From assembly GCF_949628265.1 (NCBI RefSeq), contig NC_088789.1, forward strand, positions 15,926,886-15,990,885: DNA of 64,000 nt, in the 5' to 3' direction. The notes beneath the pieces were generated by a model. That model did no database searches, had not been told where the DNA came from, and saw nothing but the letters and a program-made list of their open reading frames with translations. This DNA comes from Cloeon dipterum. Taxonomy: Eukaryota > Arthropoda > Insecta > Ephemeroptera > Baetidae. Position numbers and translations under genes: made by a program. Below are positions 1 through 12,900 of this stretch, piece after piece; the stretch's first letter is position 1, and each line of letters starts with the position of its first letter.

Positions 1-46
1 ACGAATATTTATGTAACAATTTTCCAAACCAAGAACAAAATCAAAC

Positions 47-3000
47 CTCCTCTGTGCATGCCAGTCTTCTCAGGCCCATCCTTGCCGACCGATTGGTCAT
101 CGGTGACCCTACTCTTTCGCTTTCTCAATGACATCCTATTGATGTTAGTTATTAGGTTTATTTTACGCAACTAAAAAACAGCATTACTTTTCATCTCCTT
201 CCTTCAATTCAATCTTGCTCAAGGATGTTATGAAATCCTTGTCTTCTGCTGCTTGACCTGGCAAATCAACATCGTTTGAATCATCAGATTCCTCCTCATT
301 GCCCTTTGAGCCATCATAATCAGCGTCATCAATGTCGCTGATGTCGCTTTCGTATCCCTCTTTGGCACCAGTCAGTACCTCAATGTAGTCCAGCTCGGCC
401 AGATATTCATCGCCACATAGCTTTCCCTCCTAAAAAAATAAAAATAATTCAAAAGTTTCCATATTGCCACTGATTATACCTCGTTGCCCTCCTGCTCAGT
501 CATGATTTGGCCAGCATAGATGCAGAGGAAGGTTCCGCACGGTATGTCGTTCAAAGCTCTCAGTCCCCATCCGCGCTTTTCCGTTTTGAAAAGCTGGCAA
601 GACAAAGAGATTAACATAATAACCCTATTGGCATAGGTAGGATTTGACTCACCTGCAGCTGGCATTTCATCTTGTGCTGCACCACCTTGTTCAGGCAGTT
701 CCTTGAGCACGCGCAGTTCTTGTTACACTCGAAAAGGGCAGCCGCTTGCTGACCATTGAGTATCAGACGGCGGAAGTTGTAGCCAACTTTATTTGGGTCA
801 GGCTTGTTCGTAATAACGGCAGCCTCCTAAAAATGTTATTTCATTGTATTAGAAGATAATATTAAAATATTAAATTAATTAGTTAAAAATACAAATAAAT
901 AAATAAATAAAGGTTAACAGGTAATATGCAAAACTAAATTCCAATTCCAAATCCCAAGTGTATTTAATAAAATATTCACCTGAACGGAGAGTTGATGACA
1001 AGCGCACTTAGACTTGTCGAGACAGTCGTCAGTGCAGTCGCAGCACACAAGGAAGCCAGGATCAGGGTCGATGTACGTTTTTGCAGACGGTGTTCGCACA
1101 GTCGAGTAATTCACATATGTTGGGTACTCGTTATAGTTTATCGTGTTCACGCAAGGAATCTTCACGTTTTCACTTCCGTAAGATATATCCTGTACAAATA
1201 AAAACTCACGTCATTTCAAAATTTTAACGTTTACATTAAATTTTTTCATCTTGTAATCAAGTGTGCAAAATCATGTGATAAAGGTTTGATACAAACCTTT
1301 ATGAAGAAGAGTGGGTTTTCAACATTGAAACTATTCTCTATCTTGAGCGCAGTTTCAAATGAAAACAAATCTGCGCAAAGATTCGATTTGGTCACACGCA
1401 AATAGCGCATCACTTCTTGCATGTTCCTCAGGCGCCTTCCGCAAGGTCCTCTGTAGAAGACTTGCATTTTGGTGTTACGGAATGTGGTGATTTCTCTGTT
1501 GACATAAATATAATCGTTTATCTGAACGGAACAACAAATTGATTGAAGGCACCAACCTGCCCCAGCCCTGCTTGAGTGGAATCAACATGGGATTGCAGGA
1601 CATCCTGTCACCTTCTTTGTACGAGTTCTCATCTTCTTGTACGCACTTGAAGGTGCAAGAATGAGGAGCAAAAACCTTTGTCCATTTGCCAGGGCCCATA
1701 TTTTCAGCCTGAAATCACATTGAGTGGTCAGTGTCAGTCAGGGAAAGCAATCATAAAGGATTACGATCATTTTCCCGTCGGTTTCCCTACGATCAGGTAG
1801 CACTGCTGTCGAAGCAGGAGCGTTTGACGAGACGATTGTGCGATTCACGGTGCTCTTCTTTGCGACGGACCTAGACACCTTTTGTCCTGTAATAAAACGA
1901 ATTGCAAGCATAGTACAAGGAGCGCAATAAAATTTTAAATCAAATGAGGAAGACAAAAAAGGAAAATCTACTTACTAACACCATGAGCATCAACGAAGGT
2001 GATGGAAACTGTTAAGTGGCAGAAGAGAATGAGTACCCAATGCACCAGGAAAATATGTGAAGGCAGATATGGTTGAAACAGACTTAAAAGCATGGAAGAT
2101 AATGAAAAATGAAAGGAGCAAAGCGGTTAGAAATAAAGAATGAGGACATTGGAAAATTATTAGCAAACAGATTCTACAATAAAGCAAAATTTGTCTTTTT
2201 TGCAGTGTTCCAAAAACGCCATTTTTTCTGGAAAAGACCATGAAACTGGTTAAATCCATTTCTATCTGGTTATTAAGGGTGCTTGCCAAGTGTAAGATTA
2301 TCCATGAAAATTAAGGGGCTACAAAGATTTTAGCGCATCAAAATTTTCAAAATAAATTTTTCCATCAACGGTATTTGAAATTTAACTGGCTATAACTTTT
2401 TGAAAAATCATATTTTGTTTTATTCAACAATATGATTGATTTGAAAATTTTTATTATGAAGTTCATCATATTTTTGCCGGCAAAAGATAAAACCAGAAAA
2501 AAACGACAAAGATTTGCTTGAAAAATCCGGTTATAACAAGCACTAGTTTGAACCGGATGGTCAAATTTTGGAACTTTGATTTTCTGCCTACTTCGAAGTG
2601 ACCCAATTCCATGGCATAAAACATCAACTTACGTTCATCCTCATCATCCAGCATCCTTGGATATTCGATTTCGGGATGGTTCTGTAGGCATAAAAAAATT
2701 AGAACAGCAAGAAATTTCTCTTTAATCTCAAACCTTTCTGGTGGGGTTTGCAGCAAAGCCTCGGTGCAAGCGAACAGCAGTTTTGCTGTTTTTCTGCTGC
2801 TGCTTTTTCTGCATTTCATAATACAGAGGCGCCAGACGCTGCGATCCTCTGTAAATCCACTCGGTTCTGTTGTCAGCCTCAAAGTGGACAAGCACCAGTG
2901 AGCAGTCCACCTCTTTCACTCGGGTCAGCCACCAGCGAGCTACAAAAAATTATTTAAAACTAAGTCTTGAAAATAAACGAAATAGAGCCGCACTGTTCCA

Positions 3001-5350
3001 CTCAGTCTTCACTTTCTGGTTGACACCCAGTCGCACCATCGGGCGCTCAGGGTAGCTCTCCAAGTAGGTTTTGATAAAGTCCCGTATGTCAGGGTGGCAG
3101 TCGTCCCAAATGTTACCAGAACGTTTGCACACCAGTCGAACGTTATCATGGCTGACATACTGGGTGCACCCATCGTCAAAGAAAATCAGGTATCTGATCA
3201 AGACAAAATGAAAACACAAATATTGATTTTCTTCACACTGAATTGTACCAACCTGTAGTTGTTTGTGACTTTGATGCACTCAGCGACTATTCCCGCATAG
3301 AACAAATATCGGTTAGCACCAGTCTCCTCCGGATTGTGGAAGATGGCGATGACTCTAGCCCCTACCTCAAACTGATGCTTGGCGGCCTCATAATACGCGA
3401 TCTGCCTGCCAGACATAGACTTAGCAGGCGCCGTGCTCTTCGTGAATTTCACCTTGTAGGATTGCTGTAGATCACAGTTAATTAGCAATGGTAGTTAAGC
3501 ATTTTTTTATTTTAAGCTAACCTCGCTGTTTTTAAGGCCAATGTCTACAACTTTGGCTTTAATCCATTCTTGGTACAGTCCCGACTTCATTGCGTACACA
3601 AAGTCTCCGATTTTGATGGGGTGGTTCTGCACAGGACCCTTTGGTGGCACGTATTGTGTTAGGCTTGAATTAATAGGGTTTGTCGTGATCTCAGCTATCA
3701 CATCAGGCTGAGGCATCTGAAAATTTTCAAAACTGATCACTTGATCGTCATTGAAGTAGAATTGGCACCAAATTTTATGTTTGGATGTTATCTGATTGAG
3801 ACATTTAGCGATGAAATTTCCGATGTTCCATATATATCCCAAAAGAAAATGTGCATATCTCTATACTTACTTGAGCTTTAGCTAACGCTTGCTGCTGCAT
3901 TATGCGAGCTTGTTGCATTTGGGGTTGTAGCTGGGTGACCTTTTTCATTGCGACTGCCTTCTTCCGCTTCTTGTCTTCTGGAGCAGGGTACACCGGAACC
4001 TGCGGTCGAACAAGATCTCTTTGTTGCTCTGTGTCTAGCTCTCCAATGCACTGAAATATTTATTTGAATTTAATCAAATTTTTAGACATAACAAAACAGA
4101 TAAACCTCACCATTGTATCTGGATACCAGGGTTTGTAAATGGCGTTGTAACTTTCACCAAGAGATTTATGGCAGGCGTTTATCATGGCATCAATTTCTTT
4201 AAAATCGTCTGAAGTTTGATAACATATTTTAATAAAACTCAATTTAAAAGTCATGAGCCATTTTCACCTTCAATTTCTTCCTTGAATTTAGATATGGATT
4301 CTATGCATTTGTCTTCCTGCAAGCTGATCTTGTATTTCTCCTTGAAATCTGCCACAACTTCATCCATCATTTTGCAGTCTACCGCCACCTTCCGATTGTC
4401 CTCCTCCAACTCTGCAAAGATTTGTGTTGCTGTCAGAGATGCAAAAGCTAGAAAGACTGCTCACCGTAGGCGTCGTCCTCCTCGTCTGAATCGTCGATGA
4501 TCACCATGTCCTTGTTTGGCAGATACTGCACCGCTTCAATGATTGGTTGCCCTTTCTGCAGCATATCTAGACCTTTCTGAAACGTAAACCTTTTAACTTA
4601 GAAATAATTACACAAATGCAATGCTTGAATTACCTGTCTAAAGAGATCTACCAATTTAGTACAATTTTTGCAAACATAGCAGATCTTGTTGGATTCCTTG
4701 ATATCGAAAAAAGACTTAGTGAGCAGATCAGCCTCCGATAGTTCCATGGGCTCATTGTATGACCTGCTGCAGTCCACATTGCAACAAATTCTCCGCTTTG
4801 CTTTGATAGTCTGAAAATTTTTAAAAATTAAAACCTGTTAGCAATTTTTAAATAAAAAAAAAAAAACCTTTCTGACTTCTGCAGGTGGAGGGTCCGTTTC
4901 TGCACTCTGCGCAGCTTCGGGCTCTTTAATAGCTTTATTTCCTGGCTGCTTTTCGTCTTCGCCAAACATCACGATGTCATCTTTTCCAACAGTGGGCAGT
5001 TTCATAACTTGTTTAGGCTTTTCTTTTGATGCACTTTCGGCGTCAGAACTGTCTCTCAGGACGGTCACCTCCTCGATGAGCTCGATTTCACTGTCTTCGT
5101 CGACGGCCATCGAGGACTTGGCAGGTGGCGGCGCCGGCGTCACTTTCATTACTGAAGGTGCGCATACAGGCACAACTTTTACAGTTGTTGTCTTCGGTCG
5201 GTTGTTCTCAGATCTTAAATCAGTGTGAGGTTTTCTGAACGTTTCAGTCGAAATGCTCCGCGCTGTTGGCGCGGCTGATGTTACATCTTCGTCGTCAGAT
5301 AGGACAATTTCCATGATCTCAGAGTCATTTTTCTTGGACCGATCCGTCAT
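47..5350 (-). CDS. SETDB1: Histone H3-lysine-9 methyltransferase SETDB1 (eggless homologue), C-terminus off left edge
   Basis: Family role: nuclear enzyme that methylates H3K9 for heterochromatin and piRNA-guided or transposon silencing. Coding exons, 5' to 3': 5350-4868, 4810-4634, 4576-4465, 4411-4268, 4208-4111, 4050-3871, 3716-3522, 3464-3253, 3193-2994, 2939-2734, 2681-2633, 1886-1765, 1708-1557, 1495-1297, 1189-980, 826-653, 593-480, 429-188, 135-47 (about 1119 codons, all phases agree). Seen in order: acidic N-terminus (1-161); Cys-rich module (CCNVDC, CYVCKNC, about 170-215); helical Glu/Lys-rich part (240-335); Tudor repeats (405-670; [28 protein letters not shown]); methyl-CpG-binding-like domain (730-843; [20 protein letters not shown]); pre-SET ([29 protein letters not shown]); first part of SET ([32 protein letters not shown]). 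An acidic insert follows, as in the bifurcated SET of this family. The catalytic C-terminal SET half and post-SET lie outside the window. Confidence 0.95.
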
Positions 5351-6961
5351 ATTTATGTATGTATCTAAAAACCGGCAGGAATTTTAGGTAATGTGAAAGG
5401 AATGAACTTTAAGTTCACTCACCAGCAAAATAGAGGTGAAACCGTTAGATCAAAAGGAAAATGGGTAACTGCATGCCACAGCGTACCGTGCAGCGTGCAG
5501 CTGATGGCTGATGCACAACAAAAAACAAACCAGAACTACCAGAAGCTCAAAATCAAGCGAGGCAGTGAGGCAGTGAACGGCAGTGAACTCCCAGCGTTGT
5601 ACACACTACACAGTGCGTGGGGGGCGTGGCATTATCCGTTTTTGCCTGCTTTTAGCATAAAGCAACACTTCTTGATTGTGAGAGCGGGTAAATCAGGAGG
5701 ATTGCGGCACTTCGGGAAATTCATTATTATGAAATTCCAAAGGAATTAAATTATGCAGTTTCTTCGGTGTGCAGAATGATTTTCATTAGTTATATATACA
5801 CTTCTACAGAAAGGTCTTAATTCTAACTATGTAGTTTCGACTGCTGCATAGCAAAACTATACATTTAGGGGGTTCCAGGAGAGATTTAATCGGATTTAAT
5901 CGATTTAATGTCGTTTGCAATTTTCGCAATTTTAATTTTTTTTCGGTTTCTCCGATTTTTTGGCGTGTTGCTGGAGTCATATATTATAGTGATGTCATGA
6001 ATCAAGTTTCGGGACAAATCGAAGTACCTTTCCCGGGAAAATCGGGAAATCGGAGTGAAATCTGTAGAAACGGCCGGGCTGCTGGAGTTCACAAAATCGT
6101 GAATATCTCGATATCTTGAGTTCTAATGAAGTTCTAGAACCTTGGTGTCATTAGATGTCTAATTAGATGGTGTCCAACAACTTTTATGTTCATTCATTTT
6201 TTTAATTTTCCAAATATGAGTATTTTTTTTTAGAAATATAACCAAAGCAATATATAACGCGGATTGGTTTAAATGTAATAAATTTGGGGAGTGCGTTTAA
6301 TGTGGTCCCCCATATTATTTATAAACTATTGGAAATTGGAATCTCCCTAAATTTGATTCTCTGCCGCTTATCCTGAGAATTTCACACGAAAAAGTAATCC
6401 ATAAAAATTGTTTGAAATTAAATTAAATTCCCTTGAGTGTTTTATTTTGCCGACTTTTCAATCATAACCTCTCTCTCTGTACTCTTAATGTTATTTTAAA
6501 ATTTACTCTGTTCATGCTAACCAGAGTAAAGATCTTTTCGATCATATCGCTCCCTATCTCCCTACTCATTTTATAGTGGCTGCAAAGAGCCAGGACAAGA
6601 CTGGACAAGACTAGGATACGTCATAGCATTATATATGTAAAATTATGATAATTATTGTTATTGACCAAACGTTCCCTCCCCGCCTCCTGTGTTCAAATGT
6701 GCACAGCTCACTTGCGGTCTTGCGCAGAATCGCACTCAATTGTTTTCAGTTCAGAAGGTGCTGATTGTTTGTGTTTGCATCTTGTTGTTTCTCGGACGGA
6801 GCCCTTCGGTGCCGCCGAAATATGATCGTTTTATTGGCGCCGAATCATATGAACTTTTATTGATGAGCAGCTGCCCATAAAGTCGGCCAGTTCGATGAAT
6901 TCGGAGGCATTTTGATGTAGCCGGCCACTCGGAATCGGCGCAGCGAGCAGTCCCCCTCAAG
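5351..6961. promoter_or_regulatory. Divergent intergenic region between SETDB1 and Polycomb-like (5' UTRs and promoters)
   Basis: This 1.6 kb gap separates the start codon of SETDB1 (minus) from that of Polycomb-like (plus), so both promoters must lie here or in 5' UTR introns. On the minus strand a GTTTTTAG at about 5369-5376 just upstream of the SETDB1 ATG could be an acceptor of a 5' UTR intron. About 6660-6961 is richer in GC and ends in the Polycomb-like first exon. The middle (5760-6660) is AT-rich with no open frame that resembles a protein. I cannot place either transcription start precisely. Confidence 0.5.
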
Positions 6962-9900
6962 ATGGTGAGTTTTGCTCCCAGGAGCCGCTCTTTTATCTAG
7001 TGGTCAAGATCTGAATGTGTCGGCGGTCGACACCTTCGGCTTGACGACTGTGATTTCGGCCGGTAGCCGCGTTTCCGTGCTTTGGGCGGCCGAAAAGAAT
7101 GTGTACCCCTTGGTCGGGCCGTAACGGCGTCTTGGACGGATTTGTTTTTTCGTTCGTGAACATGGCTGACAATGGAATCGCAGACAAAAGCTTGACACAG
7201 TGGGGTGCGAATCTTTTGTGCCCGTCTTTCCCTTCTTTTCATTCATTAGCCCGAGACAGTCTGGCTTCCCTCAAATTCGCACTTCCGGCTGAGTTGTCGC
7301 ACCGTCTGCCGCGCTCAGCAGGACGTGATTTCGCTCTTTCTCTTTTAATTGCTCCATTTTATTTATTATTACGGGCGCACTCATGCAAAACAATTTCCAG
7401 GAGAACAGATCGGCGTTCCCAGACAGCACTACTAAAGAAAAAATGACCTTTTTGGAGGGCGAAGATGTTTTCGTCTCCCAAAAGGATGGCCGCCTCTACT
7501 TTGGCACCATCGTCCAGGTATTATATAATTTTTTGCTTTTAATTGCCTGCTATTTTTTACCATTTATTCGCAGCAGATGGCCCAAGGTTGGAATTAAGTA
7601 TTTAAAATATTTTATTCAGTGATTGTTGAGTTTTGCCAGCTGGCCATGAAAGAAAAATGCTAAATATTTTTACAGCTTTCTACACCGGTTTTATGCAAGA
7701 ACCTGCATATATATTTTTGAACGTGATTTTTAACTCTAATTCAGCTAAAGAAACAATCCGAATTTTTTCTCCCAGGTTGAGTACGAGAACAAAAGGTGTC
7801 TGATTAATTTTGGCGATGATACGAAGCAGTGGTCTTTTTTCCACACCATTCGCCGACTCTCCAGCAGTGTTGTCAGCGACGGACCGTGCTGTGTAGTCTG
7901 CAAAACGTCCAGCCAGAAAAACTGCCAATCGAACGAAGTCGTCACTTGTGTCAAGTGTGATAGAGGTTATCATCAGAAGTGTCATGTGGTAAATTTGGCT
8001 TTTCCTCTTTTTGTCTCGTCAAACAACTTCTTTGTAAAACAAGAAGTAATTATTTTGTTTTTGTTAGTTGGCACTGAATTTTGTAAGCAGCTCCGAAAGA
8101 TTTAATTGAAATTTTGAATTTGTTCGAGTGCGTTAATAGATTTTTGTTTTCAAATTGTTTGACTTCAATTTTTACAAAGCGATTATTTTTAGCCAAAAAT
8201 TGAAAACCCCTCGAAAAAACTGACGTGTCAAAGATGTACAGAAGAGGAGGAAAAGCGTCGACAGAAGGAGCTGCGCGAACAGAAGAAAATGCAGCAGCAC
8301 AAAATTTTTATGATGGAGAAGAAGGCAAGGAAATCTATAACAAAACCAGAAAAAGAAGTTCCCAAACAGGCCACTGCAAACTTCAGAAAACTTTCCTATG
8401 ACGTGAGTCTGCTTTTTAGAATTTATATCTCAACGCTCATTCCTGGCTTGTAGGCTTCCAACCTGACGTGGGACTCAGCGCACAGAACAAACCACGAGCA
8501 GAAGTACTGCTACTGCGGTGAGACTGGACAGTGGTTTTTTAAGATGCTGCAGTGCGTGCGGTGCAAGCAGTGGTTTCACGAAAAATGCATCAAATCTCTG
8601 ACTCATCCACTATTTTATGGTGATAGGTAAGTGAATGTGGCGCCCAGCTAGAATCAGTTCCTAAATCGATTTCCAATAGGTTTTATGCGTTTGTTTGTGA
8701 AAACTGTAACGAGGGCTGCGAGTTTGTCAGACGAATGGAACTCGGCTGGACAGACTTGGTGCATCTCTCCATGTATAATATTACTTTGGTCAGTATAAAG
8801 AAGTACCACGACATAGACTCAGTCATCACTAGTTTCGTGCTTGACAACTGGGAAAACCTGAATCTCCCTGATAAGGTGGGTTCATTCTAAGAAATCAAAA
8901 ATCAAAGTTCTGAACTCTTTATTTCTATGAACAGATTCACTGTGTGAGTGTGAAGGAGAGAAAGGACAAAATATTCAGAATCCTTCAGTCTGAGAAGCAG
9001 AGGTTCAAGTGGGGCAAGGAGGTGAAAAAGAAGACGACCCTGTACGCGTTGAGACAAAAAGTGCCGCCGGCCGTGCCTCCATTCAACGTTCCGATCACTG
9101 GGAAAATTGATGACGCAGTCCTCAGACAAGTCAGCGAATCTAATAGGAGGGTCAAGTTCATTTTTCCTAAAGGCAACGCTGCTAAGTACAACAGGTATAT
9201 TTGCTTTGAGATATGTTTCTTTAGCGTTTGAAACTAAATCATTTTGGTCTAGCCAAATTGGAGGCCTCACCTTCCCTGCTGCGATGGCCTACCAAAACAA
9301 GAATTGCGAAGAGTCTGTCACATCAAAGTCAGACGCAACCGATGGAAAATTGGTAAGTATTGGCTTTTTAGTTCTAATTGACGATTTTCGCGATAGGATT
9401 AAGGGTAATTGTCAATTTTTACCGACTTTATTTGCCCATCCTGAATTTTACATATGTTGTTAGAGGTGTTTCATAGTGTGTAACCTGAAATTTTGAGCAA
9501 AAAATTCGGGGGCTTTTGTTGGGAAATCGCGATTTTCGAAAATTTAAAATTGCAGATAGTAAATCCGAAATATCAAGTTATCTTCCGTCCAGATTGGAAT
9601 TTTGATGTGCTTTTTTCACCTCCAGGCGTAACTTTTTAAGTAGAACATGTTTGCCATTGGTCAAAAATTTGTAGGTCAAAGGTCAAGGTCACAAATCGGC
9701 ATGCAAAATGTTCAATTAAAAATATCACAAAATACGCCCCCTCGGATTTTTTCATGAAAAGGTAAAAAATGTAGCCCTGAATTCGTAGAATCGAATGGTC
9801 AAGAGAAATCGATGGGCACTCTCATAGATCGCGAGATATTTTGAATTTAAGGATTTGTGTCGAGCGTCCGGCACGACGACAACATCATCCGGCGATTTTG

Positions 9901-12900
9901 TTTTCGTCATTTACGTCGGAATTTGATCTGTAACCCCACATGTTATGCATATGATTACCTAGAATAATAAACGAGCTTTCAAGTGGTGTGCTTAAAATTT
10001 GTTTTGGTCTCAAACTTTTCAAGTATTAGCGGCGCGCGTAAAGAAAATAGAAAAATTTCAAATATTGACATTTTTGCAAATCTCAAAACTCGGGTTCTAA
10101 CCATCAGAATTGCAAAAACTACCCACCGTTGGACTCGTCTCGACCTAACCTAATCAGCTGAAAGGTTTTGGGGGTGTTTTTACCCCCCACCCCTAAGTTT
10201 ATATACTTCAACCCCCTCGAAAAAGGTAAAAAAATATAGCGTCTTAGGGGTGGGGGGTAAAAGCACCCCTAAACCTTTCAGCTGGTCAGGGCAGGTCGAG
10301 ACGAGTCTAACGGTGGGTAGTTTTTGCAATTCTGATGGTTAGAACCCGAGTTTTGAGATTTGCAAAAATGTCAATATTTGAAATTTTTCTATTTTCTTTA
10401 CGCGCGCCGCTATTACTTGAAAAGTTTGAGACCAAAACAAATTTTAAGCACACCACTTGAAAGCTCGTTTATTATTCTAGGTAATCATATGCATAACATG
10501 TGGGGTTACAGATCAAATTCCGACATAAATGACGAAAACAAAATCGCCGGATGATGTTGTCGTCGTGCCGGACGCGTGACACGAATCCTTAAATTCAAAA
10601 TATCTCGCGATCTATGAGAGTGCCCATCGATTTCTCTTGACCATTCGATTCTACGAATTCAGGGCTACATTTTTTACCTTTTCATGAAAAAAATCCGAGG
10701 GGGCGTATTTTGTGATATTTTTAATTGAACATTTTGCATGCCGATTTGTGACCTTGACCTTTGACCTACAAATTTTTGACCAATGGCAAACATGTTCTAC
10801 TTAAAAAGTTACGCCTAGAGGTGAAAAAAGCACATCAAAATTCCAATCTGGACGGAAGATAACTTGATATTTCGGATTTACTATCTGCAATTTTAAATTT
10901 TCGAAAATCGCGATTTCCCAACAAAAGCCCCCGAATTTTTTGCTCAAAATTTCAGGTTACACACTATGAAACACCTCTAACAACATATGTAAAATTCAGG
11001 ATGGGCAAATAAAGTCGGTAAAAATTGACAATTACCCTTAATCCTATCGCGAAAATCGTCAATTTTCAACTCACTGTTGTAGAGACGCTGTTAATCTTGA
11101 CATGTATTTTATTTGTCATCCAAAAATTTAGCTCTAATTGTCTTGAATAAATTGTCTCCATTGGATGCATGTTTTTAAAAAGGGCAAGCACTATTAAGCA
11201 TCCGAAAATCGAGAGTTATTTCACTAAAATGATAGTTAAACTTACTAGCCAACCAACTTATTTGAAAATGTTATGGTTTTTAAATTAAATTAAATCAAAT
11301 GGAATTTTTATGGTTTAGTGAGCGGAATTTCACTCATTAAAATAGCCTAAAGAATAGGATGGATATTTGGGATTGTGAATTCTAGTTAGAGGAAGTTTAG
11401 CCGCAGGTTTAGTAATGGAGATAACAAAATTTTGCTTTATTCGCTTTTCAATAAAATTAATCTTTGACAACTTAAACCACCCAGGTTTTAAATCTGAGTA
11501 GATGAATTCAATTTTCTTGATTTCGTAATTCCAAAACTATTTATTAAATTATTTCAAAAATATTTAAATAGGAAAAAATTTAACTTCTAAGTTTGCACTT
11601 TTTATTAATTTCCTCGGGTGTTAATATCCTAACATCGACAGATTTAATCAAACTCATACTGTGAGAAAATTCAAAAGAAAAAAAATTACTCCTAATTTTT
11701 GTTGTTGAATAGTCGGTCAGTTCTGAGGCCAGTCTGGACGACTCTGAGAGTTCAGAGGTGGAGGAAGAGTCCGAGGGTGGCAGTGTCAAGTGCCGGCCTG
11801 CCAAAGGTACCCAGTTTGACACGAGTTTGCATCAAAGAAGGTCTTCCTTGAGGGCCACCCCTGACAAAAAAGAACAGCCCGGCCGGAAGCGCGCGAAATC
11901 GGAAGGTGGATCCAAGGAGGATGAGAAGGAAATTAAAAACAAGACTGCCAGAAAACTGATTAAAAACGCCATAAATAAGGTGAGAATTCTGGATGAAATT
12001 TCCATAGTTAACTGACATGTGATATTCCTCAGAGCCAGAAACTGATGAAAACGTCGCCAACAAGGCCAGATGCAAGAGCAGAAACCCCCTCAAAAGCTAC
12101 GCAAAGCAAGGCTGCCATGTTGACACCAACATCCATCAAAAGTGACACCAAGGCGACACTTGAGGCGAGCAAGACCCTGCTGAAGCACCTTGCTCAGCAG
12201 CAGCAACAGCAGACTGCCAAGAAAACGGCCGCCCCGCCATTACCAGTGGCAGGCAAAGCGACAAAAAGGCAGCTCAGCGAGAAGGACATCCGCATAGGAA
12301 AGAATGGGGAAATCAAGCGGAGACGCTTCAGACGCCGCAACACTCTGCCCAGCACCAATATCCCAGCCAGCAGCCTTTTTGACTTGTACAAAACTGACTC
12401 TTCGCTCCAGAGCAACAGCCGCACTTCATACCATCGCTCTGTCAAAGTGAGTATACATAGTTTTCTGTGGTTTAATAAGTTACCTAAAATAGATATCGTG
12501 TAATGAGAACTATTTCAAGGCACATTTTTTATATTAAGGGCAGCAGTTGCAGCCGGCATTCACAGAATTTTCCTTCTAGTTATTTGATGAGAGAATTAGC
12601 ATTTTTACGCTATCTGAAATAGCTTTGGATAAAGAATAATGGAATCTTTTGAATTTTTGTTAGGGAGAGTTGAATGAATGGGAAGGAGAGTCGCTAGGTT
12701 GAAAGGATTTTGTTTCTCATTTCGTGTGTGCTCAACAATGAATTCAGTCAGATGTCAACAGCAACCCTTGATTCAGGATTCAGAAATCTGTAAGAATTGT
12801 CTGGCTCTACAGAACATGAAGGTGTGATTTAATTAACTTTTATAATTTCGCTCAGTCACCCAACCGAAATCAATTTCGCGCAGAGTAGAGCTATTTTGTT

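Noticed and set aside
6993..7246. Three overlapping minus-strand frames of 64-81 codons upstream of Polycomb-like exon 2
   Set aside because: They overlap each other in different frames in GC-rich intron DNA and have no recognisable domain.
7383..7622. Start of Polycomb-like at ATG 7383
   Set aside because: That ATG lies before the acceptor TTTCCAG at 7400 and would be intronic in the spliced model. It remains possible only if the first exon is not used.
9107..9463. 118-codon frame overlapping Polycomb-like exons 7 and 8
   Set aside because: It runs in another frame through the exon 7 end, an intron and the exon 8 start; the real frame has the winged-helix motifs and matching splice phases.
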